Position numbers and translations under genes: made by a program
Notes under the pieces: generated by a model
The model's input: only the letters and a program-made list of their open reading frames with translations
Told to the model about the DNA's origin: nothing
Databases searched by the model: none
Assembly (NCBI GenBank): GCA_030064795.1
Contig: JASJEI010000563.1
Coordinates: 1 to 5,854 of the forward strand
Reading direction: 5' to 3'
Source of the DNA: Pleurocapsa sp. MO_226.B13
GTDB lineage: Bacteria; Cyanobacteriota; Cyanobacteriia; Cyanobacteriales; Xenococcaceae
DNA length: 5,854 bases
Part shown: in pieces, positions 1 to 5,234 of the stretch
Numbering within the stretch: position 1 is the first letter of the stretch
Layout: each line of letters opens with the position of its first letter

Positions 1-28
1 AATAAAGCGATCGCTAAACCACCGATTC

Positions 29-92
29 CCCAAGGCTTATTTTCCCGTTATCGATTGTCATTAAGCCAAAATTATTGAAAATAAGCCTTGGG
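29..92. repeat. Perfect 16-bp inverted repeat around a 32-bp spacer
   Basis: Positions 29-44 (CCCAAGGCTTATTTTC) and 77-92 (GAAAATAAGCCTTGGG) are exact reverse complements, separated by an AT-rich 32-bp spacer. The repeat begins 26 bp past the stop codon of the truncated AraC-type gene on the minus strand. It could act as a terminator for that gene, but the loop is long and there is no clear U-tract, so a small palindromic mobile element (MITE-like) or a remnant of one fits at least as well. I see no convincing flanking target-site duplication. Confidence 0.7.
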
Positions 93-117
93 AGGAAATC
101 CAGTTCTGGAGGGGGTT

Positions 118-855
118 TCAGAGATGCCGTGAAAAGTCAGCTTGAACGGTCCAGTCATGCTCGGGTTGGGCATGCAATAACCCTAGCACCGGACCCACAA
201 TAGGATCCTGTATGGCCGATAACCAGCCGAAGCCCTGTTCTAAGTTTTGTTGAATAGAGTGACGCAGAATTTCGACAAACAGCAATTCTGTGAGCCGTGC
301 CAGTAAACACCGGCTCCCTGGAGAGGCATTTGACGTTTCTTGAATAATATGATGTACTACCATCTTTAACAGTGAAGAACCTGGCTCTGGTTGAGTGCTA
401 ATCAGCATCAGAGGAGGTAATGCGTTCAAAAAGGGAGTGAATAACAGTTCTTCACAAACCAAAAACCCACAAACCAGTTGTGTCAATTGCCCCCGACCGC
501 CGTATTTCACTCCCGGTAAGCCCTGGATTGGTTGAGGCGAAGTGTTGAGTATATCTAGAATAGACGCGGGTAGACGATTGGGACGGTCGGCCAGAATATG
601 AACCGTGCTGGATGGAATCAAGATAATGTCCCACTGATTAAAAGGTTGCTTTTTTTGACTTCCCTCAATCTCAACCCATCCTTCTCCCTCTGCCACGATA
701 TGAAGTGAGGCAATTTGTTGAGCCTCTACATTCAGTATCATTGCTAATTTGTCAGGTGGAGGTGTTTTAACGCTCCACGGCGCAGAAAATTGATGACAAA
801 ACTGGATACTTCCCGAAAGGCGAATGACTTGCAGTACGTCAGACAAAACATCCAT
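118..855 (-). CDS. AraC-family regulator, cupin sensor domain only (HTH domain missing); probable pseudogene
   Basis: The 245-aa product matches the N-terminal cupin-type ligand-binding half of AraC-family transcription regulators. It has the usual opening (MDVLSDVLQVIRLSG), a cupin strand region around residues 52-90 (GEGWVEIEG, then WDIILIPSSTVHI), and the conserved linker near residues 183-238 (LLARLTELLFVEIL, then GWLSAIQDPIVGPVLGLLHAQPEHDWTVQ). In intact relatives WTV opens the first of two helix-turn-helix motifs, about 90-100 residues long. Here the frame runs only seven residues further and stops, so no DNA-binding domain remains. Neither of the other two frames downstream continues the domain convincingly. 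The ATG at 853-855 fits the family start, though no strong ribosome site precedes it. The gene diverges from the 63-aa gene and is 26 bp from a perfect inverted repeat. It may be dead, or it may be expressed as a ligand-binding fragment. The family assignment is strong; function is unlikely. Confidence 0.8.
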   Translation of the reverse strand: MDVLSDVLQVIRLSGSIQFCHQFSAPWSVKTPPPDKLAMILNVEAQQIASLHIVAEGEGWVEIEGSQKKQPFNQWDIILIPSSTVHILADRPNRLPASILDILNTSPQPIQGLPGVKYGGRGQLTQLVCGFLVCEELLFTPFLNALPPLMLISTQPEPGSSLLKMVVHHIIQETSNASPGSRCLLARLTELLFVEILRHSIQQNLEQGFGWLSAIQDPIVGPVLGLLHAQPEHDWTVQADFSRHL

Positions 856-1045
856 AGAGCTGTTTGGTAGCGGAGAGCCTAAAATTTTGGCGTTTCAGTC
901 AAAAACACGAGCATTTTAGTCATGGTAACTCACTCTGATTTCGACCACCATAGATATATAGCCGCAGGATAGCTTTCGTTACAATGCTCAGGAAACCTGG
1001 CATCGAAAGTCTGTCTGGCGAATTGGGCTTTGATCCTTAAGTTAT

Positions 1046-1051
1046 GAGGAG
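1046..1051 (+). promoter_or_regulatory. Ribosome binding site (GAGGAG) of the 63-aa gene
   Basis: GAGGAG lies 6 nt before the ATG at 1058. The surrounding GGAGACAAC string recurs in front of the peroxiredoxin ATG at 1410. This is the main evidence that the small reading frame is translated. Confidence 0.7.
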
Positions 1052-1057
1052 ACAACA

Positions 1058-1249
1058 ATGCTGGATTTAAAGGTTTCGCATCCGACCGCTGCTGTGAATA
1101 AAGCATCTCCCGTAAATTGGCAAGCTTTAGTAACTCAGAGCGGTGCTAAGTTCACCAAAGCTCAAAGCCCAAATCACTCTCCGGAGCGGTTTGTTGCCGA
1201 TAACTTAACCTTTCTCAAACACAGTGGGCTACAGACTTACTTCCGTTAA
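1058..1249 (+). CDS. Small hypothetical protein, 63 aa
   Basis: I do not recognise this 63-aa protein. It is hydrophilic and basic, with no signal peptide, membrane segment or cysteine. The N-terminal half is rich in Ala, Ser and Gln (SPVNWQALVTQSGAKF), and the C-terminus is NLTFLKHSGLQTYFR. It looks like a real gene because a well-placed GAGGAG precedes the ATG by 6 nt and because its translation-initiation string GGAGACAAC matches that of the peroxiredoxin 160 bp downstream on the same strand. The 160-bp gap holds no other gene, so co-transcription is possible but not shown. It diverges from the truncated AraC-type gene across a 202-bp spacer that must hold its promoter; I could not pick out a convincing -35/-10 pair there. 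Confidence 0.6.
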   Translation: MLDLKVSHPTAAVNKASPVNWQALVTQSGAKFTKAQSPNHSPERFVADNLTFLKHSGLQTYFR

Positions 1250-1395
1250 TACACGTTCTTAATTAAGTAGGTCGGGCTTAAAGTAATTAACTACGTTTAC
1301 TTTTGTAAATAGAGTCGAAATACTTTTCCTAGATAGGATTTAGCCGTATTTGCATTTTGAAACCCACGTGAGCTTTTCTACTCTTATGTACTTAT

Positions 1396-1402
1396 AAAGG
1401 AG
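1396..1402 (+). promoter_or_regulatory. Ribosome binding site (AAAGGAG) of the peroxiredoxin gene
   Basis: AAAGGAG sits 7 nt before the ATG at 1410, within the string GGAGACAACC. It fixes the peroxiredoxin start and resembles the initiation region of the 63-aa gene. Confidence 0.75.
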
Positions 1403-1409
1403 ACAACCT

Positions 1410-2045
1410 ATGACCTTACAACTTGGCAATACAGTACCAAATTTTACTCAGCAATCTACTCAAGGTCAGATCGATTTCTACGATTGGGCGGGAGATAGCT
1501 GGGTCGTATTCTTCTCCCATCCAGCAGACTATACTCCCGTTTGTACCACTGAACTTGGCAGCGTCGCCAAACTCAAGCCCGAATTTGACAAGCGTGGTGT
1601 TAAAGTCATTGCCCTGAGCGTAGATGACTTGGAATCTCATCAGGGCTGGATTAATGACATCAACGAGACTCAAGACACTACCGTTAATTACCCCATAGTT
1701 GCAGATGTTGATAAGTCGGTTTCTAACCTTTATGGCATGATTCATCCCGATGCTAATGCGAAAGTTACGGTGCGCACTGTCTTTGTCATCGATCCACAAA
1801 AGAAATTACGTTTAACTATCACCTATCCACCCAGCACGGGGCGCAATTTCCAGGAAATTCTGCGGGTTATTGATTCACTGCAATTAACGGATAATTATAG
1901 CGTGGCTACCCCCGTAGATTGGCAGGATGGAGAAGATGTGGTGGTAGCTCCTAGTATCCCCACTGAGGAGGCAAAACGGAAGTTCCCCAAAGGTGTGACG
2001 GAAATTAAGTCTTATCTACGTATGACTCCTCAACCTAATAGATAG
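1410..2045 (+). CDS. 1-Cys peroxiredoxin (Prx6 type)
   Basis: This 211-aa thiol peroxidase reduces H2O2 and organic hydroperoxides in the cytosol. It carries the peroxiredoxin signature PxxxTxxC at residues 38-45 (PADYTPVC, then TTE), with peroxidatic Cys45. Arg122 in TVRTVFVIDP is the likely conserved catalytic arginine. Cys45 is the only cysteine in the whole protein, so no resolving cysteine exists and recycling must use an external thiol, as in the Prx6 group. The C-terminal extension (about residues 160-211, including VDWQDGEDVVVAPS and FPKGVTEIKSYLR) and the total length of about 210 aa also match Prx6 rather than the 2-Cys AhpC/Prx1 group. An AAAGGAG site 7 nt upstream supports the start. 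The 3' end overlaps the stump of the convergent NB-ARC gene by 16 bp, which suggests that a rearrangement brought this gene next to it. The family is certain; the physiological thiol donor is unknown. Confidence 0.96.
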   Translation: MTLQLGNTVPNFTQQSTQGQIDFYDWAGDSWVVFFSHPADYTPVCTTELGSVAKLKPEFDKRGVKVIALSVDDLESHQGWINDINETQDTTVNYPIVADVDKSVSNLYGMIHPDANAKVTVRTVFVIDPQKKLRLTITYPPSTGRNFQEILRVIDSLQLTDNYSVATPVDWQDGEDVVVAPSIPTEEAKRKFPKGVTEIKSYLRMTPQPNR

Positions 2046-2509
2046 ATAGAGTTCCTGCGGAACATTAGTCCTAAAGCTGTTTTACCAATCCCACCCATAC
2101 CTAATAGTGCCACGAGACGACAATCATCCTCTAAAATCCACTGGGTTAGAGTCTTCAGTTCGGCAGTCCGTCCTAAAAAGAAAGAGACATCAGGTGCTTC
2201 TCCCCAGTCGGTGAGATTTTGAATTGGTTGTGATGCGTGTTGACTGGCTTGATATCTTTCTAAGGCTTGTCGAAAGTTGGTTTTACTGACTTTTTCACCC
2301 AATGCTTTCGAGAGTAACTGCCAGAGTTTCGGCCCGACATCTCGCTTGATGTAGCTGACAGAATAGCCAGATTGTTCGGCAATTTCTTCATAGGTGCGAT
2401 CGCCCAATGCCCCTGTAACGATCGCAGTCTCTACGTCACTGAGATAGCGGTTAGCCATAGCAAAAATGGCTGAATTAGCAATAGTAAATATTTGCTCGGA
2501 TTCCAACAC
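2030..2509 (-). pseudogene. N-terminal stump of an HTH/NB-ARC signalling ATPase, truncated after the P-loop
   Basis: The 159-aa frame starts at a GTG (2507-2509). Residues about 22-90 match the N-terminal helix-turn-helix domain found in cyanobacterial NB-ARC/NACHT proteins (LSDVETAIVTGAL, then TYEEIAEQSGYS and the KLWQLLSKALGEKV stretch). The linker DWGEAPDVSFFLGRTAEL and RLVALLGMGGIGKTAL follow, with the Walker A loop GMGGIGKT at residues 137-144. In this family the NB-ARC ATPase continues for about 300 residues and is often followed by WD40 or TPR repeats, giving proteins near or above 1000 aa. Here similarity ends a few residues after the P-loop; a short unrelated tail (LMFRRNSIYLLG) runs into a stop inside the 3' end of the peroxiredoxin gene. 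Walker B, the sensor regions and the effector part are absent, so ATPase function is not expected. The break falls near position 2069. Confidence 0.85.
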
Positions 2510-2749
2510 GATCTTTCTTTAACCACCCTAATACCAAAATCTTACCTGAACTTTTCAGAACTATGAGCTTAAACTCCATAACTTTCCTGTAACGACAACT
2601 GCAAAAATTCTAATTATTCTTGAATTAGATCGCCTTAAGCTTTAATTTCGGTATCGCACAACAGCGATCGCCTTATTTCCATCAATTTCACTCCTAATTT
2701 GCTGACCTGTTAGCTGGTGTTATGGACATCAGTGGAGGGAATTGTTTGT

Positions 2750-2809
2750 CCCATTTTCTCAACGCCCATTTTCTCAACGCCCATTTTCTCAACGCCCATT
2801 TTCTCAACG
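2750..2809 (+). repeat. Tandem repeat: four exact copies of a 15-bp unit
   Basis: CCCATTTTCTCAACG occurs four times head to tail (2750-2764, 2765-2779, 2780-2794, 2795-2809) with no mismatch. The array ends 27 bp before the ATG of RTX-like gene A, so it lies in its leader or promoter region. Because the unit is a multiple of three, the frame continuous with gene A would read IFSTP repeatedly if translated. Perfect identity implies recent expansion or ongoing copy-number change. Confidence 0.95.
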
Positions 2810-2823
2810 TTCACTTACATATT

Positions 2824-2829
2824 TGGAGA
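2824..2829 (+). promoter_or_regulatory. Ribosome binding site (TGGAGA) that sets the start of RTX-like gene A
   Basis: TGGAGA lies 7 nt before the ATG at 2837. No comparable site precedes the in-frame GTG at 2717, so the 2837 start is preferred and the 15-bp repeat array is left untranslated. Confidence 0.65.
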
Positions 2830-2836
2830 ATTCATT

Positions 2837-3400
2837 ATGACCCACTTTGACATCGATGAGACTGTTACTACCACCCCTAATGAAATCGGAACTGACTTCA
2901 GTGTGGCTTCAGGAGACCCTTCGGGACCAGATCCTGATTTTGGCCCCGATGGTCTCTATGCCAACTTTGACGAACTAATTGGCATGAGCCAGACAGTGGT
3001 GGGCACTGACAACGATGATATCTTGACCAGCCCTCAAGCCGCTGGAGCAGAAACCAACCCCGACTATTTTCTCGGCTATGGCGGATATGACACCTTCGTG
3101 CTGGGGAATGAAGAGGAAGCCTTCTATCTCAACAATGCCGAAGCCCTGGCCATCATTGGCGACTTTGAAGTGGAGGTTGACCAGATCCAACTCCACGGTT
3201 TCGTCGAGGACTATTCCCTGGGTGCCTCGGCAGCACAAACCGACACCGCCATCATCCACAACGGAACCCAGCAAGTGGTTGGCTGGATTGTTGGCATCCC
3301 CCGTTCCGAACTGATTGGTTCGTCTGCTTTTACCTTTGTCTCAAATTATGAAGGTCCACCAGATCCGCCACCAGATCCCGATCCCATTGGAGCACTTTAA
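2837..3400 (+). CDS. RTX-like (hemolysin-type calcium-binding) protein A with N-terminal GDPSGPDPDFGPDG motif
   Basis: With the start at 2837 the product is 187 aa, very acidic and free of cysteine. Residues about 46-168 form a degenerate RTX-type unit: VVGTDNDDILTS (54-65), DYFLGYGGYDTFVLG (76-90), then DFEVEVDQIQLHG and DYSLG (109-129), and a closing strand ending VVGWIVG and AFTFV. This order is typical of short cyanobacterial hemolysin-type calcium-binding proteins, which are usually secreted by type I systems. The nonapeptide repeats are few and imperfect, so strong calcium binding is uncertain. Ahead of this unit, residues 25-39 read SGDPSGPDPDFGPDG, almost identical to the tail of the small peptide encoded at 5540-5707. 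The C-terminus (172-187) is a second D/P-rich tail, EGPPDPPPDPDPIGAL. The body aligns without gaps to protein B, at roughly 60% identity by eye. There is no Sec signal peptide and no clear double glycine before the motif. A and B are 52 bp apart and probably co-transcribed. Confidence 0.8.
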   Translation: MTHFDIDETVTTTPNEIGTDFSVASGDPSGPDPDFGPDGLYANFDELIGMSQTVVGTDNDDILTSPQAAGAETNPDYFLGYGGYDTFVLGNEEEAFYLNNAEALAIIGDFEVEVDQIQLHGFVEDYSLGASAAQTDTAIIHNGTQQVVGWIVGIPRSELIGSSAFTFVSNYEGPPDPPPDPDPIGAL

Positions 3401-3412
3401 GACCTAATTTTC

Positions 3413-3435
3413 GCGATCGCACAAAGCGCGATCGC
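3413..3435. repeat. Two HIP1 palindromes (GCGATCGC) between RTX-like genes A and B
   Basis: GCGATCGC occurs at 3413-3420 and 3428-3435 in the 52-bp gap between genes A and B, as part of a short direct repeat CGCGATCGCAC. Other copies in the window are at 7-14, 2396-2403, 2664-2671, 5153-5160 and 5353-5360. This density is a cyanobacterial hallmark and the main clue to the host. I see no gene-specific role for the pair. Confidence 0.9.
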
Positions 3436-3438
3436 ACG

Positions 3439-3444
3439 AAGGAG
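3439..3444 (+). promoter_or_regulatory. Ribosome binding site (AAGGAG) of RTX-like gene B
   Basis: AAGGAG lies 8 nt before the ATG at 3453. It supports a start that includes the whole non-RTX N-terminus, and with it the GGG/CPSC segment. Confidence 0.75.
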
Positions 3445-3452
3445 AGCCAATT

Positions 3453-3989
3453 ATGCTAAACCTACTCAAAACCTTATCTTCCTATCCATCGATTCATCAC
3501 CTTGTTACCAAGGGATTTCAGGCTATAGCCCAGACCATTTTAGCGACTCCCCTCAACCAGATTGTCCTCGTCGGTGGGGGTGTTGTTGATTGTCCTTCTT
3601 GTGTGGAAACTTTAGACGAACTGATCGGCATGAGCCAGCAAGTGGTGGGCACTGACCAAAACGATATCTTGACCAGTTTTCAAGACCCTGGCAGGGAAAC
3701 CCGCCCCGACTACTTCCTGGGCTACGGAGGTCAGGACATCTTTGTCCTGGGAGATAGCCAGCAAGCTTACTACCTAGAAAGTCCTGAAGCGACAGCCATC
3801 ATTGCCGACTTGGAGGTCGGGGCTGACCAGATCCAACTCCACGGCTCCAGTGTGGAATATTCCCTCGGAATTTCTGAATCTCAAACCGATACGGTCATTA
3901 TCCATAACGAGACGGAACAGATTGTTGGTTGGCTCTTAGGTGTCACTAATGTCGCACTGGACGATGCTTCCGTATTTTCCTTTGTCTAA
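3453..3989 (+). CDS. RTX-like (hemolysin-type calcium-binding) protein B with leader-like N-terminus and GGGVVDCPSC motif
   Basis: This 178-aa protein is a tandem paralogue of protein A from about residue 56 to the end (ELIGMSQ, VVGTDQNDILTS, DYFLGYGGQDIFVLG, DQIQLHG, YSLG, IVGWLLG, FSFV). The 123-residue bodies align without gaps, and the DNA is also close, for example GGCATGAGCCAG in both. The N-terminus is unrelated to A. Residues 1-40 are basic to hydrophobic and helix-prone (LVTKGFQAIAQTILATPLNQIVLV). They lead into GGGVVDCPSCVE at 41-52, which closely resembles the tails of the small peptides encoded downstream (GGVCPDCPE and DTCPSCQKD). The segment before the glycines therefore looks like a leader, with the CPSC motif as a core and the RTX-like domain as a fusion partner. 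Cys47 and Cys50 are the only cysteines. The JmjC oxygenase gene follows 31 bp later. The body assignment is solid; the leader/core reading is inference. Confidence 0.8.
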   Translation: MLNLLKTLSSYPSIHHLVTKGFQAIAQTILATPLNQIVLVGGGVVDCPSCVETLDELIGMSQQVVGTDQNDILTSFQDPGRETRPDYFLGYGGQDIFVLGDSQQAYYLESPEATAIIADLEVGADQIQLHGSSVEYSLGISESQTDTVIIHNETEQIVGWLLGVTNVALDDASVFSFV

Positions 3990-4020
3990 ACCCAATCTTA
4001 CTCAATGAGGTCAAAAACCA

Positions 4021-4893
4021 ATGCTAGTTTTGCACAAAAAATTAAGGGCACCAGCAGTCGAACATATTGACTCGGCGATGTTGGCTCAACACTTACGGGA
4101 AGGAAACATTGTCAAAATACAATCTAATCGCTTCGAGCGACTTCTAGAACAGGTTAGTTTAGCATCTCTCAAGGAAAACTTTGGCGATGCTCCCATCTTT
4201 ACTCATAAAGGTAAGCAAACGTTGTTGGGCAATCTCGTACAAGGTCTACAACAAAACCCAGACTGTGCGATTAAAACCTGGTACGAAGAAGCCGATTATG
4301 ACGATCCTCGATTGAATTTGTATGGCGTTATCAATCTCAAGAGACTGGAGATGCTATACCAAACATTACCTTTTGATTTGTTTGCTCAGTGGGCGATAAC
4401 TCAGTCTTTCTTATGGTTAGGCTACTCAACAGGGAGCCTCCATTTTGATGAGATTGATAATGTTTTATTTCAGGTGAAAGGAACTAAGCGGATACTCCTC
4501 TTCCCGCGCCAATATACCGATGTAATTGATGGCAGACACCGACCAGAACGCGTTCCCACCCTAGGATTCCTCAGTCCTACAGCCCTCAAAACCAATCCCT
4601 GGTTGGGAGCCGTTCCCCACCATGAAATTGTCCTGAACCCAGGCGAAGGTCTGGTGATTCCAGCTTACACTTACCATGCCCCGATCGCCACCAGCTACAA
4701 CTCTATTTCCGTCAACACTTTTCTCTTCCCCCACTTCCGCAGTAAAGAGCTGATTCCTGACCTGAGCCAGTTTTTGGTCCCGAAGACCAACCCGTTTACA
4801 CCGATGTTCTACTACCTGATCAAAGCAGCTTCCTGGTGGTTTTCCCAGACGGGTCGAGCGGCTCTCAAATTCAGTTTGTATGAATTTTTGTAA
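4021..4893 (+). CDS. FIH-like JmjC/cupin_8 Fe(II)/2-oxoglutarate oxygenase
   Basis: The 290-aa protein has the signature of cupin_8/JmjC hydroxylases related to the asparaginyl hydroxylase FIH. His141-x-Asp143 (SLHFDE) and His219 (AYTYHAP) form the expected facial triad for Fe(II). Lys156 in FQVKGTKRILLFP lies 15 residues after the first histidine, the same spacing as the 2-oxoglutarate-binding lysine of FIH (His199/Lys214). Asn147 likewise falls where FIH has Asn205. LNPGEGLVIPAYTYHAP is the usual second cupin motif. Such enzymes hydroxylate protein or peptide side chains, typically Asn, Asp, His, Arg or Lys. Here the gene lies 31 bp after RTX-like gene B and just before the peptide genes, so the D-rich or CPxC motifs shared by both groups are the obvious substrate candidates. 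The ribosome site is weak (GAGG, about 10 nt upstream). All key residues are present, so activity is plausible; the substrate is unproven. Confidence 0.88.
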   Translation: MLVLHKKLRAPAVEHIDSAMLAQHLREGNIVKIQSNRFERLLEQVSLASLKENFGDAPIFTHKGKQTLLGNLVQGLQQNPDCAIKTWYEEADYDDPRLNLYGVINLKRLEMLYQTLPFDLFAQWAITQSFLWLGYSTGSLHFDEIDNVLFQVKGTKRILLFPRQYTDVIDGRHRPERVPTLGFLSPTALKTNPWLGAVPHHEIVLNPGEGLVIPAYTYHAPIATSYNSISVNTFLFPHFRSKELIPDLSQFLVPKTNPFTPMFYYLIKAASWWFSQTGRAALKFSLYEFL

Positions 4894-4911
4894 TCGCTAC
4901 GGAGAACCTAA

Positions 4912-4983
4912 GCGGTTACTCTCGATGTTATTGCAGGAGGACCTGGCGATCCAATGTGTCCTTACTGCTGCTTAAACCAATAA
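4912..4983 (+). pseudogene. Probable remnant of a double-glycine peptide precursor (core GGPGDPMCPYCC)
   Basis: This frame is open from a TAA at 4909-4911 to a TAA at 4981-4983. Its last 18 residues read VIAGGPGDPMCPYCCLNQ. The string joins the two tail types of the neighbouring peptides: GGxGDP as in the peptide at 5540-5707, and CPxC as in those at 4986-5132 and 5312-5473. The nine bases GGCGATCCA (GDP) are identical to those in the 5540 peptide. There is no start codon ahead of the double glycine. The only in-frame ATG, at 4954, would give nine residues and lies 13 nt after an AGGAGG that itself encodes the GG. The leader therefore appears lost, or interrupted by the TAA at 4909. It could be chance in so short a frame, but its place at the head of the peptide cluster argues against that. 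Confidence 0.4.
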
Positions 4984-4985
4984 AT

Positions 4986-5132
4986 ATGGTGAACAAAATG
5001 AACAAAAAACCGACCAAAACTCCACAAGAGCGAAACCTCAAGCAACTTCCACGGCTGACTAAACTCAATTTAGAACAGCTAGAAAGCGTGGCTGGTGGAA
5101 GCGGGGGTGTTTGTCCTGACTGTCCAGAGTAA
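4986..5132 (+). CDS. Small peptide precursor 1, double-glycine leader with CPxC core (48 aa)
   Basis: The leader is hydrophilic and basic (MVNKMNKKPTK at its start) and ends LTKLNLEQLESVAGG at residues 24-38; the core SGGVCPDCPE follows. Hydrophobic residues at -4 (Val), -7 (Leu) and -12 (Leu) from the cut, plus GG at -2/-1, fit the double-glycine leaders recognised by C39-peptidase ABC exporters. The ATG at 4986 is chosen because MVNKMNKK aligns with MTNKQQKI of precursor 3; an in-frame ATG at 4998 is the alternative. No strong ribosome site is visible for either, so the gene may depend on upstream translation. The core has two cysteines as CPDC, similar to GGGVVDCPSC in RTX-like protein B. 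The DNA around LEQL (5063-5081) differs at one base from the matching stretch of precursor 3. The gene is too short for routine gene callers and is probably unannotated. The final fate of the peptide is unknown. Confidence 0.65.
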   Translation: MVNKMNKKPTKTPQERNLKQLPRLTKLNLEQLESVAGGSGGVCPDCPE

Positions 5133-5219
5133 GTTCCAGAAAGAGGAATAAGGCGATCGCTTGGAGCGATTTCCATCAAGGGATGCAGATTCAAATTCGG
5201 CACTCGGTTTACTTCTTCC

Positions 5220-5225
5220 AGGAGG
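5220..5225 (+). promoter_or_regulatory. Strong ribosome binding site (AGGAGG) before a 26-aa frame
   Basis: AGGAGG lies 9 nt before the ATG at 5235. It is one of the two best ribosome sites in the peptide cluster, which implies that translation of the precursor 2 region starts or once started here. Confidence 0.6.
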
Positions 5226-5234
5226 TGAAAACCA

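Larger units (their letters stand above)
2510..2836. other. Non-coding interval upstream of the RTX-like pair
   Basis: These 327 bp separate the NB-ARC stump from RTX-like gene A. The interval is AT-rich in its first half, holds one HIP1 site at 2664-2671, and ends with four 15-bp tandem repeats (2750-2809) and the ribosome site of gene A. The promoter of gene A and perhaps of the whole downstream set should lie here. TTGAAT followed 15 bp later by TTTAAT (about 2620-2650) is a weak candidate only. A frame from a GTG at 2717 runs through the repeats into gene A but has no ribosome site. Confidence 0.6.

Noticed and set aside
856..1057. Specific promoter or operator sites between the AraC-type and 63-aa genes
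   Set aside because: Only loose -35/-10 resemblances with poor spacing, and no clear inverted repeat, could be found by eye.
1416..1799. 127-aa minus-strand frame inside the peroxiredoxin gene
   Set aside because: It is fully opposite a certain gene with all catalytic residues, so it is a chance frame.
2051..2063. Hairpin GTTCC-TGC-GGAAC after the peroxiredoxin stop as an intrinsic terminator
   Set aside because: The stem is only 5 bp and no T-run follows, so it is too weak to call.
2750..2809. CRISPR-like array
   Set aside because: The 15-bp units are directly adjacent with no spacers and are too short for CRISPR repeats.
2717..2836. Upstream GTG start for RTX-like protein A that would translate the 15-bp repeats as IFSTP repeats
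   Set aside because: No ribosome site precedes the GTG, whereas TGGAGA sits 7 nt before the ATG at 2837; the added 40 residues do not resemble a signal or leader.
2975..3314. Frames of 78-99 aa overlapping RTX-like gene A on both strands
   Set aside because: They are contained in a gene whose paralogue B conserves the main frame at the protein level.
4925..4975. 16-residue frame MLLQEDLAIQCVLTAA after the oxygenase gene
   Set aside because: It has no ribosome site and no similarity to the peptide family; the overlapping frame carries the GG/CPxC features instead.
4928..5203. 91-aa minus-strand frame across precursor 1
   Set aside because: It is antisense to a frame with a recognisable leader and core, has no visible domain, and its composition follows from the opposite strand.
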